DNA of 64,000 nt from Paraburkholderia sp. BCC1884 (GCF_900996225.1 NZ_CAAJGL010000068.1:930001-994000); one strand, 5' to 3'. Shown: positions 43,486-53,515, numbered from the stretch's first letter. A program made the numbers and translations. The notes: generated by a model not told the origin, from the letters alone.

Positions 43486-43873
43486 GTGCGCGTCAGTTTT
43501 TTAATGCGGCTTGGGTGGGAAACACATTCGTGTGAGCAGGATTCGGCGAATCTGGGCAACGTGAAATATACGGGAGACACATCCACGGCAGGCGAATAGT
43601 TGGACGAGAGTCCCTACTAGACGTGCCTATCCCTTTGTGTCGTGCGGATGGGTCAATGCAACAGCCCGGGACGACGAGCGAATATCTCACGTACTCCCGT
43701 CACGTACTGTAAGAAATGATCGGTGACTTTTGAAATCGCCCGGTCTAAAGTAACCTCGATTCATCTCTTCAGAGAGACGCAGCGTGTGCCGTTCAGCTTA
43801 CAAAGCAGTCCACGAGTCGCTATGATCGTCGCGGGAAAGGATCCGAAGCTCCCTTCGAAGGCCCCGACGGCCA
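43486..43873. other. Gap of about 390 bp, no gene
   Basis: Nothing recognisable was seen. It should contain the MarR promoter. Confidence 0.4.
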
Positions 43874-44428
43874 CTAGAAGTTGAACTGCACGTACAGTTC
43901 ACTGAAGTTGATGCCTGGGTTGGGATGCTCAAAGCCGGCATTTGAAAGATGCTGAAATCTGAAGCCAACTGCGTAGTTCTGGTGCGAGCCGAACTGGGCG
44001 CCCAATCCAACCATATCCGCAAACTGGAAAGACGAGGACCATGTTCGATTGCTGGTCTCCCGTACATGGGAAAGAAGTCTCACACCGACCCCGGCTTCCA
44101 CATAAGGTCGGAACCAGCCGCTGCTTTTAATAACCCGGAAAACAGGTGTGAGCCCGAACTCCCAAATGTTTGGATGCGCAGCGTTGTTCTCTCGTATGTC
44201 CCAATACGCCGCATGTGCTTCACCGAAGAGAGTGACGTGGTAGCCACCGATTGGCCACCACGACAGCCCCGGGTCCCATACTGCTCCGACATCTGCTTTC
44301 CTCACGTCGTGATCCGCAACCCCGCCTGCGAACTGTACGCCAAACTCCGAGGCGTGAGACCGTGGCGATGCCGCGACTAGCAAAACCAGAATCGCTGCGT
44401 GAAGCAGGGTGTTTTCACGTTTTCGCAT
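43874..44428 (-). CDS. pagL: Lipid A 3-O-deacylase, PagL type
   Basis: A 184-residue outer-membrane protein from ATG 44428 (MRKRENTLLHAAILVLLVAA, signal peptide cleaved near SHA-SEF). The C-terminal half holds the PagL signature FRFQHLSNAGFEHPNPG with catalytic His and Ser, followed by FSELYVQFNF with the Glu and the aromatic last residue of barrel proteins. It removes the 3-O-acyl chain of lipid A, lowering recognition or permeability changes. Length matches PagL proteins. The longer frame to 44563 has no signal peptide at its start and is rejected. Confidence 0.87.
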   Translation of the reverse strand: MRKRENTLLHAAILVLLVAASPRSHASEFGVQFAGGVADHDVRKADVGAVWDPGLSWWPIGGYHVTLFGEAHAAYWDIRENNAAHPNIWEFGLTPVFRVIKSSGWFRPYVEAGVGVRLLSHVRETSNRTWSSSFQFADMVGLGAQFGSHQNYAVGFRFQHLSNAGFEHPNPGINFSELYVQFNF

Positions 44429-44906
44429 GGGTATTCGAAGATATAGAAGTTCGGGGCGGCGGTCGCGATCTGAGGAAATATCCATAGACCTGAACAACTG
44501 AGTTTTGCGTAAAGGACAGTGCTCCTCGCCGGGCGCGTTATGGGGGCGTGCCGGCGACGACATAGGCTGTCAGCGGTTTGGCGATGAGTGGAGGGGTAGT
44601 CCACCTTGTGCCGGGAATTTAATCAAAGCCGTGTTATGCAGACCCGCCGCGGCCTATCAAAGCGGACAGCAAAGTCATGCAGCGTCCGGCGATCGTGAGC
44701 GACACTTTGCCCTTTTAGACTGGTGTCATAGTGGTACGCCCGTTGATTACGGATTGACGGTGTTTGACGAAGCGTGTGTCGCCGTGTGTGGTATTGCCGG
44801 ATGATCGCCCGGTAGCCTTCGTCTACCAACTTTATCCATGTGTCGCCCCGCTCATTAAAGCCATCGATACATATCTATCCATTGCGTTAACGAACGGGGT
44901 AACAGG
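44429..44906. other. Gap of about 480 bp, no gene
   Basis: Upstream of pagL. No gene is supported, and no terminator was recognised for the PRC-barrel gene that ends at 44907. Confidence 0.4.
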
Positions 44907-45347
44907 TCAATGATGCGGCATATCTTTGCGCGAAATCGGCGCGGTATGAACCTTTGCATACTGGAACGGAGGGGTTGCTTTGACTGCTTCCCGCGTAGCT
45001 CCAGCCCACACCAACTTGCCGTCTACAACGTCAATCTGGCCGATTGGAATGGCGACATCGTGTTCTGATACTCCCAGAAACTGATGGGCCGCCACAATTG
45101 CGAACGATACGGAGTTGTCCGGGGTGATCATGATGTCGTGCAGAACACCAACCTTTTCGCCATTTTCATTAAAGACGGGTTTCCCGAGCAGACTCTTCTT
45201 CACGCTCCAGCCGTTGACCACAATACTGTCTTGCTCAACGGTCACCCCGATGACCTGTGCGCCAGCCACTTGTGCTTCGGCTCGAGCCGAAGCAAATCCG
45301 AAAACAGCAACAGCAACAAGAAGTGACAACTGTTTTGAAACGTTCAT
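44907..45347 (-). CDS. Secreted PRC-barrel domain protein
   Basis: A 146-residue protein with a signal peptide (MNVSKQLSLLVAVAVFGFAS, cleavage near AEA-QVAG). A PRC-barrel follows (about 50-115: SLLGKPVFNENGEKVGVLHDIMI, FAIVAAHQFLGVSEHDVAIP). PRC-barrels are small beta-barrel adaptor domains. In secreted form their role is not known. The C-terminus (PISRKDMPHH) is extended. ATG 45347. Confidence 0.87.
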   Translation of the reverse strand: MNVSKQLSLLVAVAVFGFASARAEAQVAGAQVIGVTVEQDSIVVNGWSVKKSLLGKPVFNENGEKVGVLHDIMITPDNSVSFAIVAAHQFLGVSEHDVAIPIGQIDVVDGKLVWAGATREAVKATPPFQYAKVHTAPISRKDMPHH

Positions 45348-46641
45348 CTATCTACTCCGGTCAGATTTTTTGAGAGCAATCCAGACATCTAGTCCGAACG
45401 GCGCGCCGTGTCCCGTCCTCGCCGGTATGGTTGCGGATCGCGCACAAGGAAATCGGCATACGGCTCGCACATTCTGCTGTACAAATGACCGGTGGGTTTT
45501 CAAAATCGCACGAATTCGATAGCAGCTTACGTTGGGCGAAGTACTTCCAGCCCAAAGTCGCACTTTCTGAGCGAGGGCGTCGCCGCGTGACGTTTTGAGT
45601 GCGAGCTTACCTCGCAAGGAGAATTATGGGAAAGTGTGATCCCGCAACATCACGAGCAGGTTCTTTTGTGGCAGTCTATCTGCAGACTGGTGGTCTGTTC
45701 TCTTGCGTAGTTCTTCTTCTAGAACGGCGATATACTGAATCTAAGGATAAAGAGTCTTCGTTATCTATTGAGTCGACCACAGCCTGTAAGGCATTGAGCA
45801 TACTGATTTTTCTAGGGCGTAGAAAGCTATGGACGAGTCAGGATATAAGCGTGTTGCGGCGGTCCAAAGACCTACGTGCGCCGGGAAGGAGGAACCTCGC
45901 GGCGATAGACATTCCCGTAGGCATCCTCGGTGCGGACTGACATACTGCATAAGCAAAAGCACGATTCCGGTTGGGCCCGGTTTAGAAAAATGACTTAATT
46001 GTCGGCCGATTCGGAGAAGTTAGGGGGAACGAGTTTGTAATACAACGAAGCGAGGAGATGCTAGCCCCAATCCGACCGAGACTCCGCCGACTTGCCGGTA
46101 CGATGTTTGAGGGGATCGTGAGTTGAGACAGCTTGCAACAGCATCCATGATCACTGTCGGCGTCTCAGCAGCTAAATCGGTGTGATCGTCACAAGACGAC
46201 TGTCTCGAAAACCTGATCAGTAGCCTCCACTTCGATGGATGGGCTGATTCGATCCCAGTGACCGTGTGCTCGGTGCGTCCACATTCAATCGCTTGCAACA
46301 CGGTACCTATCGCCTCGTTCTCGCTGGAGTCAGCCCGGACCTAGTCCCAAGGCTCGAAGCTACTCGGATTCAGCCTGTGAAACTGGTTAAAAAGCGCATT
46401 TTCGAATCCGTTTGAATCCGCGCTTTCCTTCACTTTGCACTAGCCATTAAATCGGTCCATCACATTTGTCACGGCGGGACATCTCTGGAATTTCTTCCTG
46501 AACCGCGGACGCGACGGATTGGATACGACCGGATTCCAGCAACAAGCGACGCAATGCTTACGCGATACGACGCTTACGAAGATCCGCCGCCTAAGTAGAC
46601 GCCGGGTCATCGATCATCGGATCGGTCGCCACAAATCCGAA
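45348..46641. other. Gap of about 1290 bp without a gene
   Basis: The longest gene-free stretch in the window. I see only short frames without family similarity. At about 46391-46428 a stem AAAGCGC...GCGCTTT encloses two copies of GAATCCG. It may be decayed sequence between the envelope genes and the aromatic cluster. Confidence 0.5.
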
Positions 46642-47649
46642 TCAATCTCGGGCTTTCAGCCGGGGGAATAGCTCTAACGCGTTCCCACGCATAATGGCAT
46701 CGCGAAGCGCACCGGCGAGCGTTGGCGTTGCGTCAAGTGCCTCAGCCAATTTTTCGGCCTTCGCCCGCGGAGTAAATGGCCAGTCGCTGCCATACATGAC
46801 GTGGCTTTGATCCGCGATCTCGAACAGCGCCGGAATTCCTCGCGGTACAGGATAGCCAGCGAGGTCGAAATATAGTGAACGGATGTCCGCGAGGATCTCC
46901 TCGCCAGAGAGAGGACGAGGGAGACCGAGCACTGACATGCTTCCAATTACGCGGTCCACGATTAGCGGTAATGCTGCGCCAGCATGTGGGACAATAAATC
47001 GGATGTTTGGATGTCGCGTAACTACACCATTCAGAATGAGATTCGTTACAGCGCGAGTGGTTTCAAAAATGAACTCGAGGGTAGGGCGAGGGTAGCCAAG
47101 GCCCGACCCATGGCAACAGGGGCAGGCAGGCGAAGTCGGATGCAAGAATACGATCGCCCGGCGCCGGTTCAACTCGGCAAATAGTGGTTCAAACTTTGGG
47201 TCACCAGGATATAGACCATGGAAGTTGCTTTTGAGCACAATACCGTCGGCCTTGAGCACGTCAAACACATGCTCAAGCTCTAAAAGTGCACCGTCAACGT
47301 CCGGAAGAGGCAGCGATGCAAATAGTCCGAACCGTTCTGGGTAGTCGCGCATCGCTTGCGCGCCTTGTTCGTTGACAAACCGAGATAGCTTCCTGGCAGC
47401 TGTGTCGTCGCCGAAGTGGACTCCCGGCGACGAGATCGACAACATCTGTGTCTGCACTTGCATACAGTCCATCAGATCGAGCGCCTGGGCGATATCCCAT
47501 TCAGGCAAGAAGGGCATCCCGTCGGGATGCGAGTGGCCCGCAGCAATTATTTCTTCCCGATACCGTGTAGGCAAATAGTGAGCGTGTACGTCTATGCGCC
47601 CGCGTTGCACCGAATGTCTTTCGATTGACAATTTATCCGCCGCTTCCAT
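46642..47649 (-). CDS. ACMSD-like amidohydrolase/decarboxylase
   Basis: A 335-residue metal-dependent TIM-barrel enzyme of the amidohydrolase_2 group, related to ACMSD, 5-carboxyvanillate and 6-methylsalicylate decarboxylases. The metal motif His22-x-His24 is in RIDVHAHYLP. Later ligands are FLHPTSPAC, VPHAGAALPL and the Asp of YGSDWPF. The ATG 47649 has GGGAG upstream. It is divergent from the LysR gene, which probably controls it. In this setting it may remove a carboxyl group from an aromatic or ring-cleavage acid. Confidence 0.87.
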   Translation of the reverse strand: MEAADKLSIERHSVQRGRIDVHAHYLPTRYREEIIAAGHSHPDGMPFLPEWDIAQALDLMDCMQVQTQMLSISSPGVHFGDDTAARKLSRFVNEQGAQAMRDYPERFGLFASLPLPDVDGALLELEHVFDVLKADGIVLKSNFHGLYPGDPKFEPLFAELNRRRAIVFLHPTSPACPCCHGSGLGYPRPTLEFIFETTRAVTNLILNGVVTRHPNIRFIVPHAGAALPLIVDRVIGSMSVLGLPRPLSGEEILADIRSLYFDLAGYPVPRGIPALFEIADQSHVMYGSDWPFTPRAKAEKLAEALDATPTLAGALRDAIMRGNALELFPRLKARD

Positions 47650-47738
47650 CTATCTAGTCTCCCTATTGCGAAGTATTGACAGGGTCGATGATATTTCCGA
47701 TAGTTCGCGCAGAAAACGTCCCGGCTATCATACAGACT

Positions 47739-48650
47739 ATGAAAAAATCTCATGAAGGACCTGACAACCTTGATTTCCTGCTCGTGATCGAGGCTATCCT
47801 CGCGCACAGGACGATCACCGGGGCTGCACGGGCTCTGGGTGTAGGTCAATCTGCGCTGAGTCACGCGCTCTCTGGGCTTCGGGAGAAGTTTGAAGACCCT
47901 CTTTTTGTCCGGGTTGGCAACGAGATGCGACCGACTCCGCTCGTTGTGGAGCTGGCGGAACCAATCGGTCGATCACTGAAGATTGTCCGTGAAGAGATAC
48001 TGTCGAGACCGGAGTTTGATCCTGCGACGACCACTCGGACATTCCATATCTGTGTCAGTGAAACCGGGTCGTTCATTATAGTTCCGCGTGTTTTGCGCTT
48101 GCTCAGGCACCGCGCTCCCCTTGCGCACCTGATCATGCACAATACTCCGCGCTCCGAAATTGCTGGGGCGCTTGAGGATGGCAAGCTGGATGTTGCTATC
48201 GGGTATCACCCGCACTTGCGAACAAGCTTCTATCAGCAATTGCTCTTTTCGCGCGCGTTCGTCGGAATCGTGAGCGAGAACAACGCGCGCGTGGGCGACT
48301 CTGTGACCTTGAAGCAGCTTTCTGGCATACCCGTAGTGCGTACGCCGGGGACGAGTGTAATAAATCAATGGTTGGATCAGAAGCTTTGGCGCAGTGGGAA
48401 GATGCAAGTCGCCCTCGAGTCGCAATATGTGATGGCGCTGGCACCAATTCTCGCGGAGACCGATTGGATGGGCATCATTTCCGAAGAATTGGTTTCCGCG
48501 TTTAAGAAACTGGCTCGCCTGCGAGTCGTCTCGTTGCCGAAAGACGTTCCACACGTCTCGATTCGCCAACATTGGCATTTGCGATACAAGGATGACGGTG
48601 CGAATCGTTTCTTGAGGGAGGTGGTGTACGACGCTCTCCGCGACGGATAG
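47739..48650 (+). CDS. LysR family transcriptional regulator
   Basis: A 303-residue regulator from ATG 47739 (MKKSHEGPDNLDFLLVIEAI). The helix-turn-helix is at about 25-45 (RTITGAARALGVGQSALSHAL). The ligand domain follows (about 95-300), of the NahR/NodD-like subgroup that answers to aromatic acids (phrases RTFHICVSETGSFIIVPRVL, LDVAIGYHP). It is divergent from the ACMSD-like gene with an 89-bp gap, the classic layout for LysR control. Earlier frame codons to 47676 are not conserved in this family. Confidence 0.92.
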   Translation: MKKSHEGPDNLDFLLVIEAILAHRTITGAARALGVGQSALSHALSGLREKFEDPLFVRVGNEMRPTPLVVELAEPIGRSLKIVREEILSRPEFDPATTTRTFHICVSETGSFIIVPRVLRLLRHRAPLAHLIMHNTPRSEIAGALEDGKLDVAIGYHPHLRTSFYQQLLFSRAFVGIVSENNARVGDSVTLKQLSGIPVVRTPGTSVINQWLDQKLWRSGKMQVALESQYVMALAPILAETDWMGIISEELVSAFKKLARLRVVSLPKDVPHVSIRQHWHLRYKDDGANRFLREVVYDALRDG

Positions 48651-49001
48651 GGGGCGTCGCTGTCCGACCCCGAGTCAATCTTTAGAGTATGAATGTGGTT
48701 CATACGTCGTATGAGTAGATCGTGGATTGACTCATGGATGTCACGCTTGTAATTTTGCGCACTGTGCCGTGCGGAGCGCGGTGCCTCAAAAAAAGCGGAG
48801 ACACTAGATGAAGAAACCATTCGCGATAGCGCACTCTGCGTTATCCACGGCCCATGCCCGAACCTGCAACGCACGATACCAAGGCGGGGCAAATGTTACT
48901 CGTCAGGAACAACTGGTAACTACTCACGTCTTAGCCGCGATTGTCGGTCATGCGGGCTTGAGGTCTCTCAACATCAATTCTGACCGTATTTCGGAACCGC
49001 G
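48651..49001. other. Gap of 350 bp with operator-like palindrome
   Basis: Contains the 13-bp inverted repeat CATACGTCGTATG at 48701-48713, a possible regulator site for the transporter gene that follows. No gene is seen. Confidence 0.45.
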
Positions 49002-50354
49002 ATGACCACCTCCCGATCTATCGCAGTGTCGGAACTAATTGATGATAGCCCTATCAGTCGTTTTCAAATTGTCACATGGCTTCTATGCGCCTGCGTTGCC
49101 TTGATCGATGGACTCGATTCGCAATCGATAGGCATAGCCGCGCCGTTTTTAGCAGACAAGTTGCACCTTGATCATCGGCAACTTGGCATCGTGTTCTCTT
49201 CGTCGGTGTTTGGTGCGGCAGTAAGCGCGATTGTGCTCGGTGCGCTTGCTGACGCGATTGGGCAAAAGCGGATCTTAATTTTCTCAACGATTTTGATTGG
49301 GGCGGGAACACTTCTTACGGCGTTCAGCCGGTCTTTGTTTGAGCTTTCGGCATATCGAGTGTTGTCCGGAATCGGCCTTGGAGGTGCAGTTCCATGTTTT
49401 ATCGCACTCGCCGCAGAGTATTCACCTGAGCGTCGTCGCGCTGCTGTCACAAGTCTCCTTTGGGCAGCCTTTCCTCTTGGCGGGATGGTCGGTGGGTTCC
49501 TCAACGCCTGGATACTGCGGCACGAAACGTGGAGAGCCATTTTCATTGTCGGAGGGGCCCTGCCTTTTGCGCTTGTGCTTGCTCTGGCGCTCTGGTTACC
49601 TGAATCGGCCCGTTTTCTGGCTTCGGATCCTCAACGCGCCCGGGCACTTATGCGTCTCAAAAAGCGACTCGGAATCGCGCCAGGTACCTCAGTCCTGCCC
49701 GGTGAGTCCCCAGCGCAAGGTTTGGCAATTCATCTCCTTTTTCAATCCGGAAACTCAATTGCGACGCTGCTTTTGTCCGGGATTTTCTTTACGGCATTTG
49801 GGACTTTAGCCGTCTCTGTGAACTGGACTCCAGTTTTGCTTCGCGCTGGTGGTATTGGTGCAGCCGACGCAGCCGTAGTGATTGGTTACCACAGTTTTGG
49901 GGCGCTAATCGGGATGGCTATTGTGGGCAGGATGATAGAGCGGTTCGGCGCGGCGCGTGTCCTGATTCCCGCTCTCGCTGCCGGCGCAGCTTCGGTGGCA
50001 TTTACAGCAATCGCCGGCTCGTCGACGGCGCTTGCAAGTTTCGCGCTCGCCGCAGTAGGCGTCTTCGTCGGGATTGGTGCGTCGGGCGCCATCGCAGTAG
50101 CGGTCCTGGTCTATCCGCCAGCGATTCGCTCTACCGGAGTCGGCTGGGCCATGGCCTGCGGACGTTTTGGTCAGGTTCTCGCTCCTCTTGTGATTGGCGT
50201 CCTCTTAGAAAGTCATGTGACTCCGGGCCAAGTGTTCATCTATACGGCGATGGCACCCGCCTTTGCTGCCGTGTTGACGCTCCTGATGAAGCTCATTCAG
50301 CTTCTTCCCGGCAGCGACGGCACACTTCCGGCGCCTCCGGTGGCAACCCATTAG
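49002..50354 (+). CDS. Aromatic acid:H+ symporter-type MFS transporter
   Basis: A 450-residue, 12-helix inner-membrane transporter of the AAHS family. The loop 2-3 motif appears as GALADAIGQKRILIFS and the first helix has the charged phrase ALIDGLDSQSIGIAAPFL typical of PcaK/BenK-type importers. A long central loop (about 215-245) separates the halves. It probably imports the aromatic acid degraded by the neighbouring enzymes. ATG 49002. Confidence 0.92.
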   Translation: MTTSRSIAVSELIDDSPISRFQIVTWLLCACVALIDGLDSQSIGIAAPFLADKLHLDHRQLGIVFSSSVFGAAVSAIVLGALADAIGQKRILIFSTILIGAGTLLTAFSRSLFELSAYRVLSGIGLGGAVPCFIALAAEYSPERRRAAVTSLLWAAFPLGGMVGGFLNAWILRHETWRAIFIVGGALPFALVLALALWLPESARFLASDPQRARALMRLKKRLGIAPGTSVLPGESPAQGLAIHLLFQSGNSIATLLLSGIFFTAFGTLAVSVNWTPVLLRAGGIGAADAAVVIGYHSFGALIGMAIVGRMIERFGAARVLIPALAAGAASVAFTAIAGSSTALASFALAAVGVFVGIGASGAIAVAVLVYPPAIRSTGVGWAMACGRFGQVLAPLVIGVLLESHVTPGQVFIYTAMAPAFAAVLTLLMKLIQLLPGSDGTLPAPPVATH

Positions 50355-50450
50355 ATGTGAGTGAAGTGTGCCTCTCGGCGGGCTACGCAGGAGGCTTTGG
50401 CGGTGTAAAGACATTTGCTGAACGTTATGCGCGTATTGGAGCACGTAAGG

Positions 50451-51134
50451 GTGATAGATAAGACTTGTACATCAATTGATGCAGCAGTTGCCGGCATCTC
50501 GGATGGCTGCACGATTTTGATCAGCGGATTCGGGAACGCAGGCATGCCAACGGAGCTTGTCGAAGGCTTACTGGAATTGGGTATTCGTGATCTGACTGTT
50601 GTTTGCAATAACGCGGGTAACGGTGATCGCGGTCTGGCAGCGCTTCTGAAGGAGCGGAGGGTATGTAGGGTTATTTGTTCTTACCCGCGAGCAATTGACT
50701 CATACGTCTTCGATGAGTTGTATCGGGCAGGCGAAGTGGACCTGCAACTCGTCCCGCAAGGCACTCTGGCAGAGCGAATGCGCGCCGCCGGAGCGGGCAT
50801 AGGGGGCTTTTATACATCAACGGCCTTCGGCACGCGCCTCGCTGAAGGCAAAGAGACGCGATTGATTGATGGCAAGCCGCACGTTTTTGAGAACCCGCTG
50901 CCAGGCGATGTCGCGCTTATCAAAGCGTACAAAGCCGATCGATTTGGAAACGTTGTCTATCGAAAAACTGGTCGGAACTTCGGTCCCGTTATGGCGTCTG
51001 CTGCAAGACTCACCATCGTCCAGGTTGGGGAAATCGTACCGGTTGGTCAACTCGATCCTGAAGCCATTGTCACGCCGGGAATCTTCGTGGACCGCGTAGT
51101 TCGGGCGAGTGCCGGGGGGAGCCAGATAGTATGA
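50451..51134 (+). CDS. pcaI: CoA-transferase alpha subunit (PcaI-like), without beta subunit
   Basis: A 227-residue family I CoA-transferase alpha subunit, closest to 3-oxoadipate:succinyl-CoA transferase PcaI. Marks are SGFGNAGMPTELVEGL near residue 25, VCNNAGNGDRGLAALL, LVPQGTLAERMRAAGAGIGGF and TRLAEGKETRLIDG. The start is GTG 50451, which aligns with the family; the frame to 50415 is not conserved. The beta subunit (PcaJ), which carries the catalytic Glu and normally overlaps this gene, is absent. The next 170 bp has no gene and then a minus-strand regulator. So the enzyme is incomplete unless a distant partner exists. Confidence 0.87.
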   Translation: MIDKTCTSIDAAVAGISDGCTILISGFGNAGMPTELVEGLLELGIRDLTVVCNNAGNGDRGLAALLKERRVCRVICSYPRAIDSYVFDELYRAGEVDLQLVPQGTLAERMRAAGAGIGGFYTSTAFGTRLAEGKETRLIDGKPHVFENPLPGDVALIKAYKADRFGNVVYRKTGRNFGPVMASAARLTIVQVGEIVPVGQLDPEAIVTPGIFVDRVVRASAGGSQIV

Positions 51135-51308
51135 AGATCACAACTGGCGAAAGACATTCCAGTATTAGCGCGAGCGTTTGGGATGACGCCGCGTCAAGAG
51201 CGCACGAAGTTGGACAAGGCACCGCCTCGGAAAGGCTGTACGGGGCGGCACACGAGCAGCGCCGGAGCGAGCAACTCCATGAACCGTGAGCTAATGCGAT
51301 CGAAAAAG

Positions 51309-52001
51309 TCACTGCGACTGGGATTGAAGGCCAGCTTCGGCCACAATCCTAGCTGTTGCACGGTAATGACCCGTTAGTAGATCGATAGCGAGGTCGACGT
51401 TGCGGGCGAGTGCTGCGTCAACTAGGTCCTGGTGTTCGGCTTCTACGTTCCGTTCGGAGGCCGCGGGCGCTTGGGCTGTCCATATCCGGTAGAGGTCCGT
51501 GGACTGCATCAGGCTCGCAGCGATTTTCAGCATCGGTTCGCAGCCGCAGCCTGCAAGTAAGGCGGTGTGAAATCCCCAGTGGGTTATCCGCCACTCATTG
51601 TTGACGTGCGCACTCCCGATCTGGCGCCTCGGCGTTCGGACCATTCGGTGATGCGCCGCCAGTAGCTCGCCTTCCCACTTCAGATCTCCGCGTTCCAAAG
51701 ACAGTTTCAGGGCAAGCGATTCTGTTGCGCATCGCAGTTCTGTCAGGTCGCGGAACTCCTGCAGCCGGAGTTCCGGTACGAAAAAGCCGCGATTTGTGCG
51801 TGCCTCCACCAGGCATTCGCCGACGAGGCGAGTGAGCCCTTCGCGGATGACGGTCGTGCTGGTGTCGTAGCGTTCCGCGAGGCTAGCCGGCGCCAGCCGT
51901 TCGCCAGGAGCCCACGTACCGTCGAGAATTGCATGACGAATCCTCTCCAGTACCGGGTAGGTGTCGGATTGCTCGGGCAGTTGGGTAGGGTTACTTGACA
52001 T
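51309..52001 (-). CDS. GntR family regulator (FCD type)
   Basis: A 230-residue regulator. The winged helix at the N-terminus (HAILDGTWAPGERLAPASLAERYDTSTTVIREGL) is followed by an all-helical FCD ligand domain (about 85-220) with the metal-binding pattern Asp/His (ELRCATESLALKL, WGFHTALLAGC, EHQDLVDAAL). It is divergent from the dioxygenase operon and most likely represses it in the absence of the aromatic substrate. Start ATG 52001. Confidence 0.92.
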   Translation of the reverse strand: MSSNPTQLPEQSDTYPVLERIRHAILDGTWAPGERLAPASLAERYDTSTTVIREGLTRLVGECLVEARTNRGFFVPELRLQEFRDLTELRCATESLALKLSLERGDLKWEGELLAAHHRMVRTPRRQIGSAHVNNEWRITHWGFHTALLAGCGCEPMLKIAASLMQSTDLYRIWTAQAPAASERNVEAEHQDLVDAALARNVDLAIDLLTGHYRATARIVAEAGLQSQSQ

Positions 52002-52021
52002 GGAAAGACTATATCACGTTC

Positions 52022-52064
52022 GAATAATATATTCTTAGCACAAAGTATAGTATTCAAGTATGAT
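52022..52064 (+). promoter_or_regulatory. Promoter and operator for the dioxygenase operon
   Basis: A -35-like TTAGCA (52035-52040) and a -10-like TATGAT (52059-52064) are 18 bp apart and point to the dioxygenase gene. The 13-bp inverted repeat GAATAATATATTC at 52022-52034 directly abuts the -35, a good site for the divergent GntR protein. Confidence 0.55.
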
Positions 52065-52144
52065 GCATTGTGTCGATGGGCCTCGCCGTGTCGGTCGACA
52101 AAAACGCTTAGCTGACTGCGGTATAGGCAAAAATAGGAGACAAC

Positions 52145-53083
52145 GTGACCCTCGCTCTTTGTGCACTTTCGCACTCTCCGCTGTTCGGGATAAACGATCC
52201 GGGCGCTGCCACCATGGAGGAAGTTCGTGCGACGTTGGATCAGCTCAGATCTTTCGTGCGCGATTTTGATCCAGAGCTTGCGCTTGTGTTTGGCCCGGAC
52301 CATTTCAATGGCGTTTTCTATGACATGATGCCGGCCTTTTGTATTGCCTCGGGTGCGGTGTCCGTTGGTGATTGGGGGACGGTTCCGGGGCCGCTGTCTG
52401 TGGATCGCGACGCAGCTCGAGGTTTGGTCCGAGCGGCGTTGGATGCCGGCATTGACGTTGCACAATCCGAACAACTGCAGGTGGATCACGGCATTACCCA
52501 GCCATTGGAATTCCTGTTCGGCAAAGACTCGCCTCAGGCTGTTGTTCCAGTGTTCATTAATGCGGTGGGACTACCGTTGGGCCCAATGCGGCGCGTACGC
52601 CTCCTGGGCGAGGCCTTAGGCCATGAGTTAATCTCGTCCGGAAAGCGGGTTTTGATTATCGGTTCAGGCGGCTTGTCGCACGATCCACCGGTGCCACGAT
52701 TGAATGACGCCCCTCCAGATGTGGTGGCCCGTCTGATCAATGGTCGGAATCCGAGTGAGGAAGCACGTGCTGCGCGTCAACGCCGTGTAATCGACGCGGG
52801 AAAAGCGCATGCTGCCGGTGATACCACTTACCGTGCCATCAACCCGGAGTTCGACCAGTTGGTGCTCGACACGCTCGCCAGTGGGGAACTTTCCAAAATG
52901 GATGATTGGGCGAACGACTGGATTGAAGAGGCCGGCGGTCACTCGGGCCATGAAATTCGAGCTTGGCTGGCGGCGTTCGCAGCGCTGTCTACGGCGGGCT
53001 CCTACAGGGTCACGACTCGCGCCTATTGGCCGGTTGAGGAGTGGATGACCGGATTTGCCATGGTTAGTGCCATCAGCGAATAA
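52145..53083 (+). CDS. mhpB: MhpB-type extradiol ring-cleavage dioxygenase
   Basis: A 312-residue class III extradiol dioxygenase (LigB fold), closest to 2,3-dihydroxyphenylpropionate 1,2-dioxygenase. Marks are LALCALSHSPLFG with the metal ligand His10, LVFGPDHFNGVFYDMMPAF, QVDHGITQPLEFLFG and the late GGLSHDPPVPRL. It would open a 2,3-dihydroxylated aromatic ring next to the hydroxyls using Fe(II) and O2. Length agrees with MhpB (314). The start is GTG 52145 with GGAGA eight bases upstream. It is the first gene of the plus-strand degradation operon. Confidence 0.92.
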   Translation: MTLALCALSHSPLFGINDPGAATMEEVRATLDQLRSFVRDFDPELALVFGPDHFNGVFYDMMPAFCIASGAVSVGDWGTVPGPLSVDRDAARGLVRAALDAGIDVAQSEQLQVDHGITQPLEFLFGKDSPQAVVPVFINAVGLPLGPMRRVRLLGEALGHELISSGKRVLIIGSGGLSHDPPVPRLNDAPPDVVARLINGRNPSEEARAARQRRVIDAGKAHAAGDTTYRAINPEFDQLVLDTLASGELSKMDDWANDWIEEAGGHSGHEIRAWLAAFAALSTAGSYRVTTRAYWPVEEWMTGFAMVSAISE

Positions 53084-53098
53084 CATGGAGACAGCCCG

Positions 53099-53515
53099 AT
53101 GAAACCTATCACCCCCGATATCCGTCAGGAAATTCAGGCCTTGATCGCCGAGCATGCATGGTTGCTGGACCATGGCGCATCGGACAAGCTCTACAACCTT
53201 TACTCCGTCAACGGTGAACTGCTAAATCTTCCGCCACGCGACCTGGTCGGTCGCGATGCAATTGAAGAATGGGGGCGTGAGCGAGTCAAACTGCCCAGAG
53301 TATCGCGCCACGTCGAAACAAACCATCGACTTTATTGGGACGGCGAGGTTTTGCGCGGCACGCTTTACGCCTCAGTTTATCGTAGCGAAGAAGCTCCCGC
53401 CATTGAAACGGCTCCTTTTATGGTGGGTGATTACGAAGACGAATATGTCCTTGAGGATGGCAAATGGCTGATACGGCGACGAGTCATCCGAAAGGCGTTT
53501 CGAGTCGCCAAATAA
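53099..53515 (+). CDS. SnoaL/NTF2-like protein
   Basis: A 138-residue cone-fold protein (EIQALIAEHAWLLDHGASDKLYNLY, then GRDAIEEWGRE, SRHVETNHRLYWDGE). The fold is used for small isomerases, dehydratases and the beta subunits of ring-hydroxylating dioxygenases. It starts 15 bp after the dioxygenase with GGAGA upstream. It may handle an intermediate of the pathway, but no catalytic motif shows which. Confidence 0.85.
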   Translation: MKPITPDIRQEIQALIAEHAWLLDHGASDKLYNLYSVNGELLNLPPRDLVGRDAIEEWGRERVKLPRVSRHVETNHRLYWDGEVLRGTLYASVYRSEEAPAIETAPFMVGDYEDEYVLEDGKWLIRRRVIRKAFRVAK

